64,000 bases of DNA from Bacillus sp. X1(2014) (lineage in GTDB: Bacteria; Bacillota; Bacilli; Bacillales_B; DSM-18226). The stretch is taken from contig NZ_VEED01000005.1 of NCBI RefSeq assembly GCF_007678255.1, forward strand, positions 124,001 to 188,000, written 5' to 3'. Position 1 is the first letter of the stretch, and every line of letters begins with the position of its first letter. Of this stretch, positions 1-8,861 are shown in pieces. The notes below the pieces were generated by a model. That model searched no databases and was not told the origin of the DNA. It saw only the letters and a program-made list of their open reading frames with translations. The translations under genes were made by a program, and so were the position numbers.

Positions 1-1
1 A

Positions 2-922
2 TTGTCCGTTGATTCGAAATCAGGACAAGCGATTGCAGCAATCAGTACCCCGACAGAAATTGGTGATTTATACTTATTAGCATTAAATGGGGAGCGGCCG
101 CTTGAGAAGCTGACTACAGCGAACAATATCCAAGACGTGGTTCTCTCTAAACCGGAACCAATTGAATATGAAGGAGCAAATGGAAGGAAGATTCATGGCT
201 GGCTCTTGAAGCCGGTTGGTTTTGAGGCGGGGAAGAAATATCCATTACTACTTGAAATTCATGGCGGTCCTCATGCGATGTATGGGAATACGTTCATGAA
301 TGAGTTTCAAATTTTGGCAGCGGAAGGGTACACGGTGTTGTACGTGAATCCACGCGGCAGTCATGGATATGGGCAGGATTTTGTCAATGCAGTACGCGGT
401 GATTACGGTGGGGGCGATTATCAAGATTTAATGCTCGCTGTGGATTATGTGCTAGCAGAATTTGATTTTATTGATGAAAACCGTCTTGGGGTCACTGGAG
501 GGAGTTACGGCGGCTTTATGACGAATTGGATTGTCGGGCATACCAATCGTTTTAAAGCAGCTGTAACACAGCGTTCGATTTCGAACTGGATTAGTTTTTA
601 TGGAGTCAGTGATATAGGCTATTATTTCACGGAATGGCAGATTGATGGGGATTTCCGCGATGTGGATAAACTGTGGAAACATTCCCCGCTTGCTTATGTA
701 GAGAACGTAGAGACGCCATTATTAATCCTTCATAGCGAAAAAGATTATCGTTGCCCGATTGAGCAGGCGGAACAACTATTTATTTCTTTGAAGAGATTGG
801 GGAAAGAAACCAGATTTGTCCGTTTCCCTGAGGAAAACCATGAGTTATCCAGAAGTGGCAAGCCAAGCTTACGTAAAAGCCGGTTAAATTACATTGTGGA
901 GTGGTTCAGGGAGGAGATTTAA
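2..922 (+). CDS. S9 family serine peptidase (acylaminoacyl-peptidase type), C-terminal part
   Basis: This is the C-terminal alpha/beta-hydrolase half of a prolyl-oligopeptidase-family (S9) peptidase; the N-terminal beta-propeller lies before the window. The nucleophile elbow GGSYGG is seen at about residue 168, the acid in HSEKDYRCP at about 248, and the catalytic His in EENHELSR near 280, so the triad is intact. GGPHAMYG and NPRGSHGYG are typical oxyanion-region motifs of cytoplasmic S9C enzymes, which remove residues from short or acylated peptides. The apparent start at position 2 is only the window edge. No partner gene is visible upstream. Confidence 0.9.
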   Translation: MSVDSKSGQAIAAISTPTEIGDLYLLALNGERPLEKLTTANNIQDVVLSKPEPIEYEGANGRKIHGWLLKPVGFEAGKKYPLLLEIHGGPHAMYGNTFMNEFQILAAEGYTVLYVNPRGSHGYGQDFVNAVRGDYGGGDYQDLMLAVDYVLAEFDFIDENRLGVTGGSYGGFMTNWIVGHTNRFKAAVTQRSISNWISFYGVSDIGYYFTEWQIDGDFRDVDKLWKHSPLAYVENVETPLLILHSEKDYRCPIEQAEQLFISLKRLGKETRFVRFPEENHELSRSGKPSLRKSRLNYIVEWFREEI

Positions 923-956
923 TGATATTAGATGATCCCATTCGGAGGATATGAAA

Positions 957-1694
957 ATGTTAATAGACAAAATAATAAATTTCGAAAATAATTTTGCAGA
1001 GATTCAATCGAAGGTAATAGAAAAACCTTATGGTAGAATCTTTTATGATCAAAATAATCCTTTATCTTATGATAGTAATCATGCATTCATCCATGAGGAT
1101 TCCGACTATGAATTCGCGATTAAGGATATTGTGACTTTTTATCAATCAATAGATATCATTCCACGAGTGTATACATTCGCAAAAAATGAAAGTTCAGTTG
1201 GTCAATATTTAGAAAGTAAGGGATTTAAGAAATCACTAGATGAAATTTGTTTCTTTGTCCAAAAAAATAAAAAAAGAATAGATATTCCTCAGACCCTTCA
1301 TTTTAAAAGGTTACATCGTATAGATGAAACCATAAATGAATTACTCAGCTCTGATCAAGAACAAGGTGAATGGGGGTTTAAATCACTGTTAAAGTCGATT
1401 GATAACGAAAATTTTTATTTGTTTGGTGGATTCGCTGATGAAGAATTAGTTTGTATAGCTTCCTTATATAGCAAAAATGATATTTCTAGAGTAAATGATG
1501 TATTTACTAAAAAAGATCAAAGAGGAAAAGGATACGGCAGCCAATTAATCAACTTTATGACTGATTTTAATGATAAGACACTAAACACAACCAGTTATTT
1601 ATATGCCCACAATCCAAATGCAATAAAAGTATATAATAAAGCTGGATATGAAGAAATAAATGCAATTGTTAGAGGTTGTTACTGGTTAGAATAA
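957..1694 (+). CDS. GNAT family N-acetyltransferase
   Basis: A GNAT acetyltransferase of about 245 residues. The acetyl-CoA binding motif A is QRGKGYGSQL near residue 188, preceded by the beta-strand VNDVFT and followed by the NPNAIKVYNKAGY element that ends the fold. The N-terminal half is diverged, so the acceptor substrate cannot be named. Two in-frame ATGs exist (951 and 957); GGAGG at 944-948 sits 8 bases before 957, so 957 is preferred. The gene is more AT-rich than its neighbours and has no obvious operon partner. Confidence 0.82.
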   Translation: MLIDKIINFENNFAEIQSKVIEKPYGRIFYDQNNPLSYDSNHAFIHEDSDYEFAIKDIVTFYQSIDIIPRVYTFAKNESSVGQYLESKGFKKSLDEICFFVQKNKKRIDIPQTLHFKRLHRIDETINELLSSDQEQGEWGFKSLLKSIDNENFYLFGGFADEELVCIASLYSKNDISRVNDVFTKKDQRGKGYGSQLINFMTDFNDKTLNTTSYLYAHNPNAIKVYNKAGYEEINAIVRGCYWLE

Positions 1695-1752
1695 TACCCG
1701 TTCCACTCCTGCCCAAAAGTTTGATAGAAATTCAATAAAGTGAGGTTTATAA

Positions 1753-2700
1753 ATGATTTTCACCTATGCTATTTCACAAGAGAACCAGTTGATAAAAGAT
1801 GTAAAGATGGAGGACTTAAGGTCAGATCGATTCAAATTTTATTGGGTGGATTTTGAGGAACCAACTGATGAGGAAACAAAGTTGTTAAGTGAATTTTTCC
1901 ACTTTCATCCCTTAGCGATTGAGGATTGTCTACATTTTATCCAGCGCCCCAATATGAATTATTATGGTGAAGTACTTTTCTTTGTTTTACATTCATTAGG
2001 TAAAACAATAAGGTGCGAGGAGATAGATGTTTTTGTTGGAGAAAACTATGTCGTTTCTTTTCATAAGGAAAAGGAAGAGGCGATAGACGTGGTAAAGCAA
2101 AAATTATTTGCTAGTAAGGAAATGGAAATGGTTGGACCGTTATATGTTCTTCATCGCATTATAGATGAATTAGTAGATTGCTATTTTCCGATTTTGCATC
2201 AAATTGAGGACAAACTAAATGAATATGAAGAGAAGGAATCAAGCAGCAAAAGAATTATCGAAGAGGTTTATGAGATTCGCAGAGATCTGATTCGTTTGCG
2301 GAAAACGATCATTCCGATGAGAGATTTGTTATACCGAATGATAAACTCTAAGCGGATTCAGGACACAAAGCAAATTCACCATTATTTTGCTGATATCTAC
2401 GATCACTTGCTGAAGTTAACGGACATGGTTGCTTATAATCAAGACGTTACTTCTGATATGAGGGAGAATTATATGTCCATCCAATCCAATCGAATGAATT
2501 CCATCATGATGACACTTACAGTTATAACAACCATTTTTATGCCACTTACATTTATTGTGGGCGTATACGGAATGAATTTTGATCATATGCCAGAGTTACA
2601 TTGGAAATACGGCTATTTTTTCACTCTAGCGGTTATGGCGATCATAGTAACTGTAATGATTTTATGGTTTTACAAAAAAGGCTGGTTATTTAAAAAGTAA
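1753..2700 (+). CDS. corA: CorA-family magnesium/divalent cation transporter
   Basis: A 315-residue CorA-type channel that lets Mg2+ (or Co2+/Ni2+) enter down the membrane potential. It has the expected large acidic cytoplasmic domain (1-250) rich in helices, then two C-terminal transmembrane segments (about 256-278 and 290-310). The selectivity signature YGMNF lies at the end of TM1 and a basic tail (YKKGWLFKK) follows TM2. The length is normal for the family. GAGG about 8 bases before ATG serves as ribosome binding site. It stands alone and ends at a strong terminator. Confidence 0.93.
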   Translation: MIFTYAISQENQLIKDVKMEDLRSDRFKFYWVDFEEPTDEETKLLSEFFHFHPLAIEDCLHFIQRPNMNYYGEVLFFVLHSLGKTIRCEEIDVFVGENYVVSFHKEKEEAIDVVKQKLFASKEMEMVGPLYVLHRIIDELVDCYFPILHQIEDKLNEYEEKESSSKRIIEEVYEIRRDLIRLRKTIIPMRDLLYRMINSKRIQDTKQIHHYFADIYDHLLKLTDMVAYNQDVTSDMRENYMSIQSNRMNSIMMTLTVITTIFMPLTFIVGVYGMNFDHMPELHWKYGYFFTLAVMAIIVTVMILWFYKKGWLFKK

Positions 2701-2753
2701 CCATCAACCAAACAGCTGATAAAATTCTGAAATATTGAAATGGTTAGCTTGAA

Positions 2754-2787
2754 AGGCAGAGAGTTGATATCTCTCTGCCTTTTTTTA
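2754..2787 (+). terminator. Rho-independent terminator after corA
   Basis: A 10-bp perfect stem (AGGCAGAGAG, 2754-2763, pairing with 2771-2780) with a 7-base loop is followed by a run of T. Confidence 0.92.
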
Positions 2788-2855
2788 TGCACTTTTTAAT
2801 TTAGTAGATACCTTGTGTAGGCAAAACTCTTTTTTTTGGGAGCTCCTTTTTTTGT

Positions 2856-3749
2856 TTAAATTTTCTTTTTCAGGTAATCCTTTCGATACCAAGCAGGTGA
2901 AACGTTCATCACCGAAGTAAATACGCGTGTAAAGTAATGTACGGATCCAAAACCGGTAACATCAGCGATTTCTTTAATCGGAAGGCTTGTCATTTCAAGC
3001 AGACGGGCCGCCTCTTTTACCCTTTCCTTGCGAATAAAAGTGGAGAAACTTTCACACAGTTCATTGGAAAACAGCCTTGATAAATGACGACTGGATATGT
3101 GAAGGTAGTCGGCGACATCTTCTAGCTTCAAGGGTTCTGATAAATTATCACGAATAAATAGTTTTGCTTGATATAAATGGGTTGGGGAACTATTCGAAAA
3201 CATCTTTTCAGGACTTCGGTTTTGCTGATTTGCTTCGGAAAATAAAGAATTAAAGGATAGTATAAGTGTGTGTGCCATATTTGTAATGAAGATAAAATCT
3301 TCCGCCCTGCTGTTTGACGTGTAATCTACCAATGCCCTCCAGATTAGGGCCGTTGGGGAATCATCCGCCACACTGACACAAATCCTATTGGTTTTCGCCA
3401 GTTGATTATACTTGCGGATGGCCTCATCAAATGATTTTTCATGTAAAATCTCAAATGCGACAAATACAAGAAACAAGCCTGTTTCACTTAATATTTGGTG
3501 ATGAATGTTTGGACGAGATAAAAATAATGTCCCTTTCTTTAACGGATATTGTTCATCCAAGTCTTTATAAAGTCCTTCTCCATTTAGTACGTAACACACT
3601 TCAAAAAAAGAATGCCTATGTATGGGATTGTTGAAATGTTTCGGGTTGACTCCCCAATAATTCACCTTAAAGGCAATTTCTTCTCCAAGCGGCCCCAGGG
3701 CATATTGATTTAAAATACCTTCACTGTGTTTACATGATTGGACGATCAA
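2856..3749 (-). CDS. AraC-family transcriptional regulator with N-terminal cupin
   Basis: An AraC/XylS-type regulator of just under 300 residues. The N-terminal part is a cupin-like ligand pocket (HRHSFFEVCYVLNGEG) and the last 100 residues hold the two helix-turn-helix motifs (LKLEDVADYLHISSRHLSRLF and IKEIADVTGFGSVHYFTRVF). The open frame reaches back to a TTG at 3779, but a GGGGGG sequence (3756-3761) lies 6 bases before a TTG at 3749, so that start is chosen. It is divergent to the PhyH dioxygenase gene at 3868, with a roughly 90-base shared promoter region. By common arrangement it probably controls that gene in response to its substrate; the ligand is unknown. Confidence 0.88.
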   Translation of the reverse strand: MIVQSCKHSEGILNQYALGPLGEEIAFKVNYWGVNPKHFNNPIHRHSFFEVCYVLNGEGLYKDLDEQYPLKKGTLFLSRPNIHHQILSETGLFLVFVAFEILHEKSFDEAIRKYNQLAKTNRICVSVADDSPTALIWRALVDYTSNSRAEDFIFITNMAHTLILSFNSLFSEANQQNRSPEKMFSNSSPTHLYQAKLFIRDNLSEPLKLEDVADYLHISSRHLSRLFSNELCESFSTFIRKERVKEAARLLEMTSLPIKEIADVTGFGSVHYFTRVFTSVMNVSPAWYRKDYLKKKI

Positions 3750-3867
3750 TAATATCCCCCCAATGTCCTCATAAGACAAAAAAACAGCCTAATTTGATAA
3801 AGACAGAAATCTATTATTTTCTTAAAATTATAACAATTATACGATCAACCTTAAAGGAGGATATGGA

Positions 3868-4650
3868 ATGATTACTGTAAAGGATGCAGAATTTTACAAA
3901 GAAAATGGATACTTGCTTGCTAAAGGGGTTTTTTCGAAAGAGGAAGTAGAGATTATGAAGACGGCGGTAGAACGCATTATTCAACGGGCAGCCAATACAA
4001 AACATGATCGTAACCATGCATGGCAAGGGGAGTACATCCCGGCAAACGAGTTAAAGAAACTGGTGTTAAAAGGGTTTCATGATGTTCATTATCATGATGC
4101 ATCCTTTTCCAGGGCCGTCATCCATCCGAATATGGTGTCGATTTTGCAAAAGCTGATCGGACCGAACGTTCAATTACATCATTCCAAAATGCTGGTTAAG
4201 CCACCTGAAAAGGGAGCAGCATTTCCCATGCATCAGGATCATCCCTATTTTCCTCATGAAAGTCATACCATGTTGGCTGCTAGTGTTCATCTTGATGATG
4301 CAGACTTGGAAAACGGATGCCTGAGGGTCATCCCAAAATCTCATAAAGAAGGTCCCATCTCTCATGTAGGTCGTCACTACTTAAATCATAAGGAATATCC
4401 GATTTCCATAGGGACCCCGTGCCCTGCCGAAGCAGGCGACGTTTTGTTTTTTAATTATTTAACTATACACGGTTCTGATAGTAATCGAAGTGACCGGCCG
4501 CGTAGAAACGTATTATTCCAATATCGTGATCCAATGGATAAACCGACTGCCGATGTACATGTAAACTGGGGGCAGGGCTTGATGGTCTGTGGAGAAAATC
4601 CAACCTTCCGTGATTATCATGCTGATTTTGCCTCAAAAGTAGTGAATTGA
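3868..4650 (+). CDS. Phytanoyl-CoA dioxygenase (PhyH) family protein
   Basis: A 260-residue Fe(II)/2-oxoglutarate-dependent dioxygenase of the PhyH family. The iron-binding HxD pair is in MHQDHPYF (about residue 112), the distal His is in LTIHGSDSN (about 193), and the 2-oxoglutarate-binding Arg is in DRPRRNVLFQYR. Family members hydroxylate lipids, small amines or natural products; the substrate cannot be read from the sequence. AAAGGAGG lies 8 bases before ATG. The divergent AraC regulator is its likely controller. The gene is a single-cistron unit ending in a strong terminator. Confidence 0.88.
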   Translation: MITVKDAEFYKENGYLLAKGVFSKEEVEIMKTAVERIIQRAANTKHDRNHAWQGEYIPANELKKLVLKGFHDVHYHDASFSRAVIHPNMVSILQKLIGPNVQLHHSKMLVKPPEKGAAFPMHQDHPYFPHESHTMLAASVHLDDADLENGCLRVIPKSHKEGPISHVGRHYLNHKEYPISIGTPCPAEAGDVLFFNYLTIHGSDSNRSDRPRRNVLFQYRDPMDKPTADVHVNWGQGLMVCGENPTFRDYHADFASKVVN

Positions 4651-4682
4651 TGTAGAAAGTTAAAAACGGAAATTAACTAGGA

Positions 4683-4719
4683 AAGCGTAAAGAATCCCTA
4701 AGGGTCTTTACGCTTTTTT
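4683..4719 (+). terminator. Rho-independent terminator after the PhyH gene
   Basis: An 11-bp stem (AAGCGTAAAGA with TCTTTACGCTT) encloses a small CCC/GGG inner hairpin and is followed by T6. Confidence 0.92.
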
Positions 4720-4847
4720 ATTGTTAAAAAACTGCCACAATCTAGTGACATTTGAAACAGTCAAATTCCGACATTTCCTTTATGATATACGGTATACAGA
4801 TAATAAATAATGAGTAATTATGCATAAACCATTGAGAGGAGTCCTCT

Positions 4848-6908
4848 ATGAGAAATCAAGGCCTAAAGTCGGATTTAAGTTTGTTTATTCAAACCTTTAA
4901 ATCCGTTCTGCTCAATCTGCCTGTGCCTTGCTCTATTCTTGATCTTGAAGGTACAATTGTCTTTTCAAATGATGCAATGATCCAGTTAACTGGGTATCAA
5001 CGTGAAAAAGATTTCAAAAGGAGTTTTCTCTCTCAATTAGATGATAAATATATCGATAAAACAATCGAGCACTTTCAAACCGTCCTAACGGGAGAAAGCC
5101 CTCAGTTTCTGTTAGAAATCAGGCATTAGAACGGGAAAAATATTCCGGTAACTATCGTCTCGATCCCGCTTGAGATCCGTGGATTGGTTCTAGGAATATG
5201 CAGCTATATTTTGGACCGTTCCAATAAAGGGGCTGTTTTCCGTCAACTCTATGATCCGAGCAAGTGGGATCGTATTTTTAACGAAATTGATATTTGTTTA
5301 TGGTCTATTGATGCAAAAACGATGGAGACCATTCAAATATCCTCATCCTGCCAGCGCATTTTGGGTTATTCCGAGGAGGAATTTATCCAGAACCCTTGTT
5401 TGTGGATGGAAGTTATCCATCCGCATGATAAAACGGACGTCCTAGCGCAACTGAATTTATTGGAAAAGGGGCAGTCTGCTAAACTTGAATACCGGATTCG
5501 CACCTTTCATGGGATGGAGAAATGGGTTTTTGATTATATCGTACCCATTTTTGATGAGCAATCCAATGGCCCTGTGAGATTTGATCGTGTTGTGATGGAT
5601 ATTAGTCAGCGGAAAAGAAACGAGGAAGAATTAACCTATTTAGCCTTTCATGATCCATTAACGGGCTTGCCGAATCGCAGGAAATTTGATGAACAGCTTT
5701 GTACAGCCATTATAGAAGCGAAGCGAAATAACCAGTTTGCAGGGATCTTATTTATCGATATTGATCGATTCAAGGATATCAATGATTCACTGGGGCACAA
5801 AATGGGTGATCGATTGATTAAAATCATCGCGTATCGGTTAAAAAGTCATATTCGTGCTGAAGATGTCATTTCACGTCAAGGTGGAGATGAATTTGTCATT
5901 TTATTAAAAAATCTGCCGAATGCACAAGTGATTGGTGAAATAGCCGCAAAAATAAGCAAAGTGGTTGAAGAGCCGATCAGACTGCTTGAACATGAGTACA
6001 GGATAAGCGTCAGTATTGGAACAAGTATTTTTCCGGATCATGGTAATGATGGCGATGTACTCATGATGAGAGCCGATCAGGCGATGTATCTGGCAAAGGA
6101 GAATAGGACGGGCATTCAGCAATATCAACTAGGTATGTCTACTAGTCTGTCTCGAAAAATGCTCCTTGAACAATATCTTCATCAGGCTATTGAAAAAAAT
6201 GAGTTGTATTTAGAATATCAGCCCATTTTTGATGTATATACCAAGAAGGCTATCGGTTTGGAAGCCCTCCTCCGTTGGGAGCATCCTGTCTTGGGAAGTA
6301 TTTCACCAGGTGAATTTATCCAGATTGCTGAGGAATCCGACCTGATTATTAAACTGAGCAATTGGGTTTTGGCGGCGGTTTGCAGACAGCGCCGGTTATG
6401 GCTGGATAAGAATTTACCGCCTTTTTATATATCTATTAATGTTCCTGCTCGGCAAATCCATCAGGAAGATTTTATTGAAACGATTAAACATTCATTAGAA
6501 AGGTATGACTTACCGCCTGAATTAATAAAAATTGAAATAACCGAAAGAACGGCGATGACAAATGTCGAGAGAACTTTGAAAACAATTCAAGAATTACAAG
6601 AATATGAGGTTGATATCATTCTTGATGATTTTGGAATTGGTTATTCATCAATAAGTTATCTTGTTCAATATCCATTTAATACGATCAAGATTGATAAATC
6701 GTTTATCCAGGGTTTAGAACATAAAAACCAAAAGTCCATTTGCCGGGCGCTGGTGGCCATGGGCAGAAACCTGGGGATGAATGTGGTCGCTGAAGGTGTC
6801 GAGACCATGGAGCAATACCATTATCTATGCAGTATTGGCTGCCATAAAATGCAAGGATACTATTTTAGCAGACCCACTTCTGTCGAGCTGGTGGAGAAGT
6901 TTTTTTAA
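4848..6908 (+). pseudogene. PAS-PAS-GGDEF-EAL cyclic-di-GMP enzyme interrupted by one in-frame TAG
   Basis: One reading frame runs from ATG 4848 to 6908 except for a TAG at 5127-5129. Both sides belong to the same protein: an N-terminal PAS domain (about residues 15-110, spanning the stop), a second PAS/PAC domain (about 125-260), a GGDEF domain and an EAL domain. GGDEF is intact (RQGGDEF) with an RxxD inhibitory site five residues before it (RAED). The EAL domain keeps GLEALLRWEHP, DDFGIGYSS and VAEGVET, so both cyclase and phosphodiesterase centres look functional. The stop replaces the codon before NGKNIPVT, where Lys or a similar residue is usual. The part after the stop could start only at a poor TTG (5184) inside the PAS domain. 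It is a recent pseudogene, a sequencing error, or a readthrough gene. Confidence 0.85.
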
Positions 6909-7014
6909 ACAGGGATTTCCCGCATATGCATTTTATAGAGCGGGTAAGTCCTTGTTTTCATCTGTATAAATCTGGAACTTTTTTCATAAAGTGTTTTAAA
7001 GGGGTGTGATCAGA

Positions 7015-7818
7015 ATGAACTATACGAAATCAATAATTAGCGGACTCGTTGCGCTGGTGATTATCGTGGTTGGCTTTTTTTCTGGTACTACCGTGGATTC
7101 TGGATATCGAGGGGTTTTGTTACAATTAGGTGCCGTTAAACCGACGATTCTAACGGAAGGATTTCATTTTAAGATTCCATTCATTCAAACCGTACAGCCG
7201 ATTGAAGTCCGAGTCCAAAAAGAAGAAAGTTCACAAACAGCGGCCTCAAAGGATCTGCAAATGGTCACTGCGATGGTGGCTGTTAACTATTCTGCTGATC
7301 CGGAAGCCGTGAATAAGCTTTATCAAGAGATCGGCTTGGATTATCGCACCCGAATCGTTGACCCAGCCATTGCCGAATCACTAAAGGCAATTACCGCCCA
7401 GTACACCGCAGAAGAATTAATCTCAAAACGGCCGGAAGTATCGGCGAAAGTGAAGGATATGCTCGCTGGTAAATTAACAAAATATTATATGATTCTTGAA
7501 GATATTAATATCAAAGAATTTGCCTTTAGTGATGAATTCAATAAGGCGATTGAATCGAAACAAACCGCCGAACAAAATGCATTACGTGCAAAAAGAGATC
7601 TTGAACGAGTCAGAATCGAAGCCGAGCAGAAAGTGGCTCAGGCGGGTGCAGAAGCAGAAGCTTTACGATTGAAAAAACAAGAAGTAACCGAGGAACTGAT
7701 CCAATTAAAACAAATCGAAGTCCAAGAAAAGGCGTTGGAAAAATGGGATGGACACCTGCCAAGTGTTACAGGTGGAGCTACTCCGTTTATAGATGTAGAG
7801 GGACTTTCGAAAAAATAA
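7015..7818 (+). CDS. SPFH/Band 7 (prohibitin-like) membrane protein
   Basis: A prohibitin-type SPFH protein of 267 residues. An N-terminal membrane anchor (about residues 5-25) is followed by the Band 7 domain beginning VDSGYRGVLLQLG and GFHFKIPF. A coiled-coil region rich in Ala, Glu and Arg (about 180-240) is typical of the oligomerising tail. Such proteins form ring scaffolds in the membrane and often modulate FtsH-like proteases. AAAGGGGTG lies 8 bases before the ATG at 7015, which is preferred over the GTG at 7006. No neighbour suggests a specific role. Confidence 0.87.
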   Translation: MNYTKSIISGLVALVIIVVGFFSGTTVDSGYRGVLLQLGAVKPTILTEGFHFKIPFIQTVQPIEVRVQKEESSQTAASKDLQMVTAMVAVNYSADPEAVNKLYQEIGLDYRTRIVDPAIAESLKAITAQYTAEELISKRPEVSAKVKDMLAGKLTKYYMILEDINIKEFAFSDEFNKAIESKQTAEQNALRAKRDLERVRIEAEQKVAQAGAEAEALRLKKQEVTEELIQLKQIEVQEKALEKWDGHLPSVTGGATPFIDVEGLSKK

Positions 7819-7884
7819 TTTAATTTAGTAACACCCATTACTTTCATTTGTTTTCATATAAAGTTTCTTATATAATTATCCTAT

Positions 7885-7975
7885 TCAATAGGCGATGGAG
7901 TTCGCCATAAACCGTCTTTTTGACTAATGGCTCCTACTAGTGATTGCATTACTGGTAGGAGTCTGTTTTATTTTA
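7885..7975 (+). promoter_or_regulatory. Fluoride riboswitch (crcB motif) with terminator-type expression platform
   Basis: The stretch contains the conserved fluoride aptamer core GGCGATGGAGTTCGCCATAA (7891-7910), then a linker, then CTAATGGCTCCTAC. The 3' strand of the aptamer pseudoknot (CTCC, 7931) is also the 5' arm of a terminator hairpin, CTCCTACTAGT (7931-7941) with ACTGGTAGGAG (7951-7961), followed by a T-rich tract. Fluoride binding should therefore stabilise the aptamer and block termination, switching on the two crcB genes downstream. It closely resembles the B. cereus example of the class as I know it. Confidence 0.95.
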
Positions 7976-8004
7976 TAGAGAAATTTTATAAGGGGTCGTT
8001 TGAT

Positions 8005-8400
8005 ATGACTATTTTCGCGGTTGGGATAGGCGGCTTTTTTGGAGCAATCCTTCGTTATTTGATAGGGAAATTGATTTCTCCAACCAATGGATTCCCATTC
8101 GGTACCTTGACCATTAATCTATTGGGCTGCCTATTTCTTGCGTGGTTTTTTACCATTATAGTAAATCGAAGGGATATTAATCCGAATTTAAAATTAGCGA
8201 TTGGAACAGGATTTACAGGTGCCTTTACCACGTTTTCAACCTTTTCCGTTGAAACATTGAATTTAATTAAAAATCATCAGATGAATGTGGCCTTGCTCTA
8301 TGTACTTTTAAGCGTTTTAGGAGGAATCACTCTGGCCTTAATTGGTGTAAAATTGGCTGGATTTCAGTCCGAAAATCAACGGAGTAGAGGAGCGAGATAA
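8005..8400 (+). CDS. crcB: Fluoride efflux channel CrcB/Fluc, first subunit
   Basis: A 131-residue Fluc-family fluoride channel subunit with four hydrophobic helices. The signature GTGFTGAFTTFSTFSVET holds the conserved Phe and Thr residues that line the pore, and FGTLTINLLGC carries the conserved pore Asn. The frame is open upstream to 7927, but those codons lie within the riboswitch; AGGGG at 7991-7995 points to ATG 8005. It forms an operon with the second crcB, overlapping it by one base. Paired Gram-positive Fluc genes often encode heterodimers or alternative homodimers. Expression should be induced by fluoride through the upstream riboswitch. Confidence 0.95.
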   Translation: MTIFAVGIGGFFGAILRYLIGKLISPTNGFPFGTLTINLLGCLFLAWFFTIIVNRRDINPNLKLAIGTGFTGAFTTFSTFSVETLNLIKNHQMNVALLYVLLSVLGGITLALIGVKLAGFQSENQRSRGAR

Positions 8401-8762
8401 TGCTATTTGTCGGTATTGGGGGCATATTTGGTGCAATTTTGAGATTTCAGCTGGGGAAATGGATTACGAGCAAGACAACATACAAATTCCCACTTGCCAC
8501 ATGGATCATTAATATTAGTGGTTCTTTTGTACTTGGGCTTCTGGCTGTTTTACATCTAGGTAAGGGAATGCCCGAATGGTTATGGTTGTTGTGTGGAACA
8601 GGTTTTCTCGGAGCATATACCACCTTTTCCACCTTCGGTTACGAAACGATCCAAATGTTGCAGAAGTGGGAAATTAAACATGCCGTATTTTATGTAAGTA
8701 CTTCGGTCCTTTTAGGTATTCTTTTTGCGTGGATAGGAAGTATAGTCGGCACCCATGTTTGA
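8400..8762 (+). CDS. crcB: Fluoride efflux channel CrcB/Fluc, second subunit
   Basis: A 120-residue second Fluc subunit whose ATG overlaps the TAA of the first crcB (TAATG). It has the same architecture of four helices and the same signature, GTGFLGAYTTFSTFGYET. The Asn of the first pore motif is kept (LATWIINISGSF). Close translational coupling suggests that the two subunits are made in equal amounts. It is under the same fluoride riboswitch. Confidence 0.95.
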   Translation: MLFVGIGGIFGAILRFQLGKWITSKTTYKFPLATWIINISGSFVLGLLAVLHLGKGMPEWLWLLCGTGFLGAYTTFSTFGYETIQMLQKWEIKHAVFYVSTSVLLGILFAWIGSIVGTHV

Positions 8763-8810
8763 TGTGTTTACAAGAGATGAAAGACACCGGTAAAAGAAAA
8801 GCTTTAGAAA

Positions 8811-8847
8811 AAAAGAAAGAGTTTTTCCAAGCTGCGGTAAACTCTCT
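8811..8847 (-). terminator. Terminator of the cation efflux gene
   Basis: Read on the minus strand, AGAGTTT (8839-8845) pairs with AAACTCT (8818-8824) across a 14-base loop and is followed by TTCTTTTTTT. It sits between the convergent crcB and cation-efflux genes. Confidence 0.65.
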
Positions 8848-8861
8848 CTTTAGTTGTGGAT

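Noticed and set aside
5184..6908. Independent gene for the GGDEF-EAL half with a TTG start
   Set aside because: TTG 5184 lies within the PAS domain continuous with the upstream frame and has no ribosome binding site; treated as one interrupted gene.
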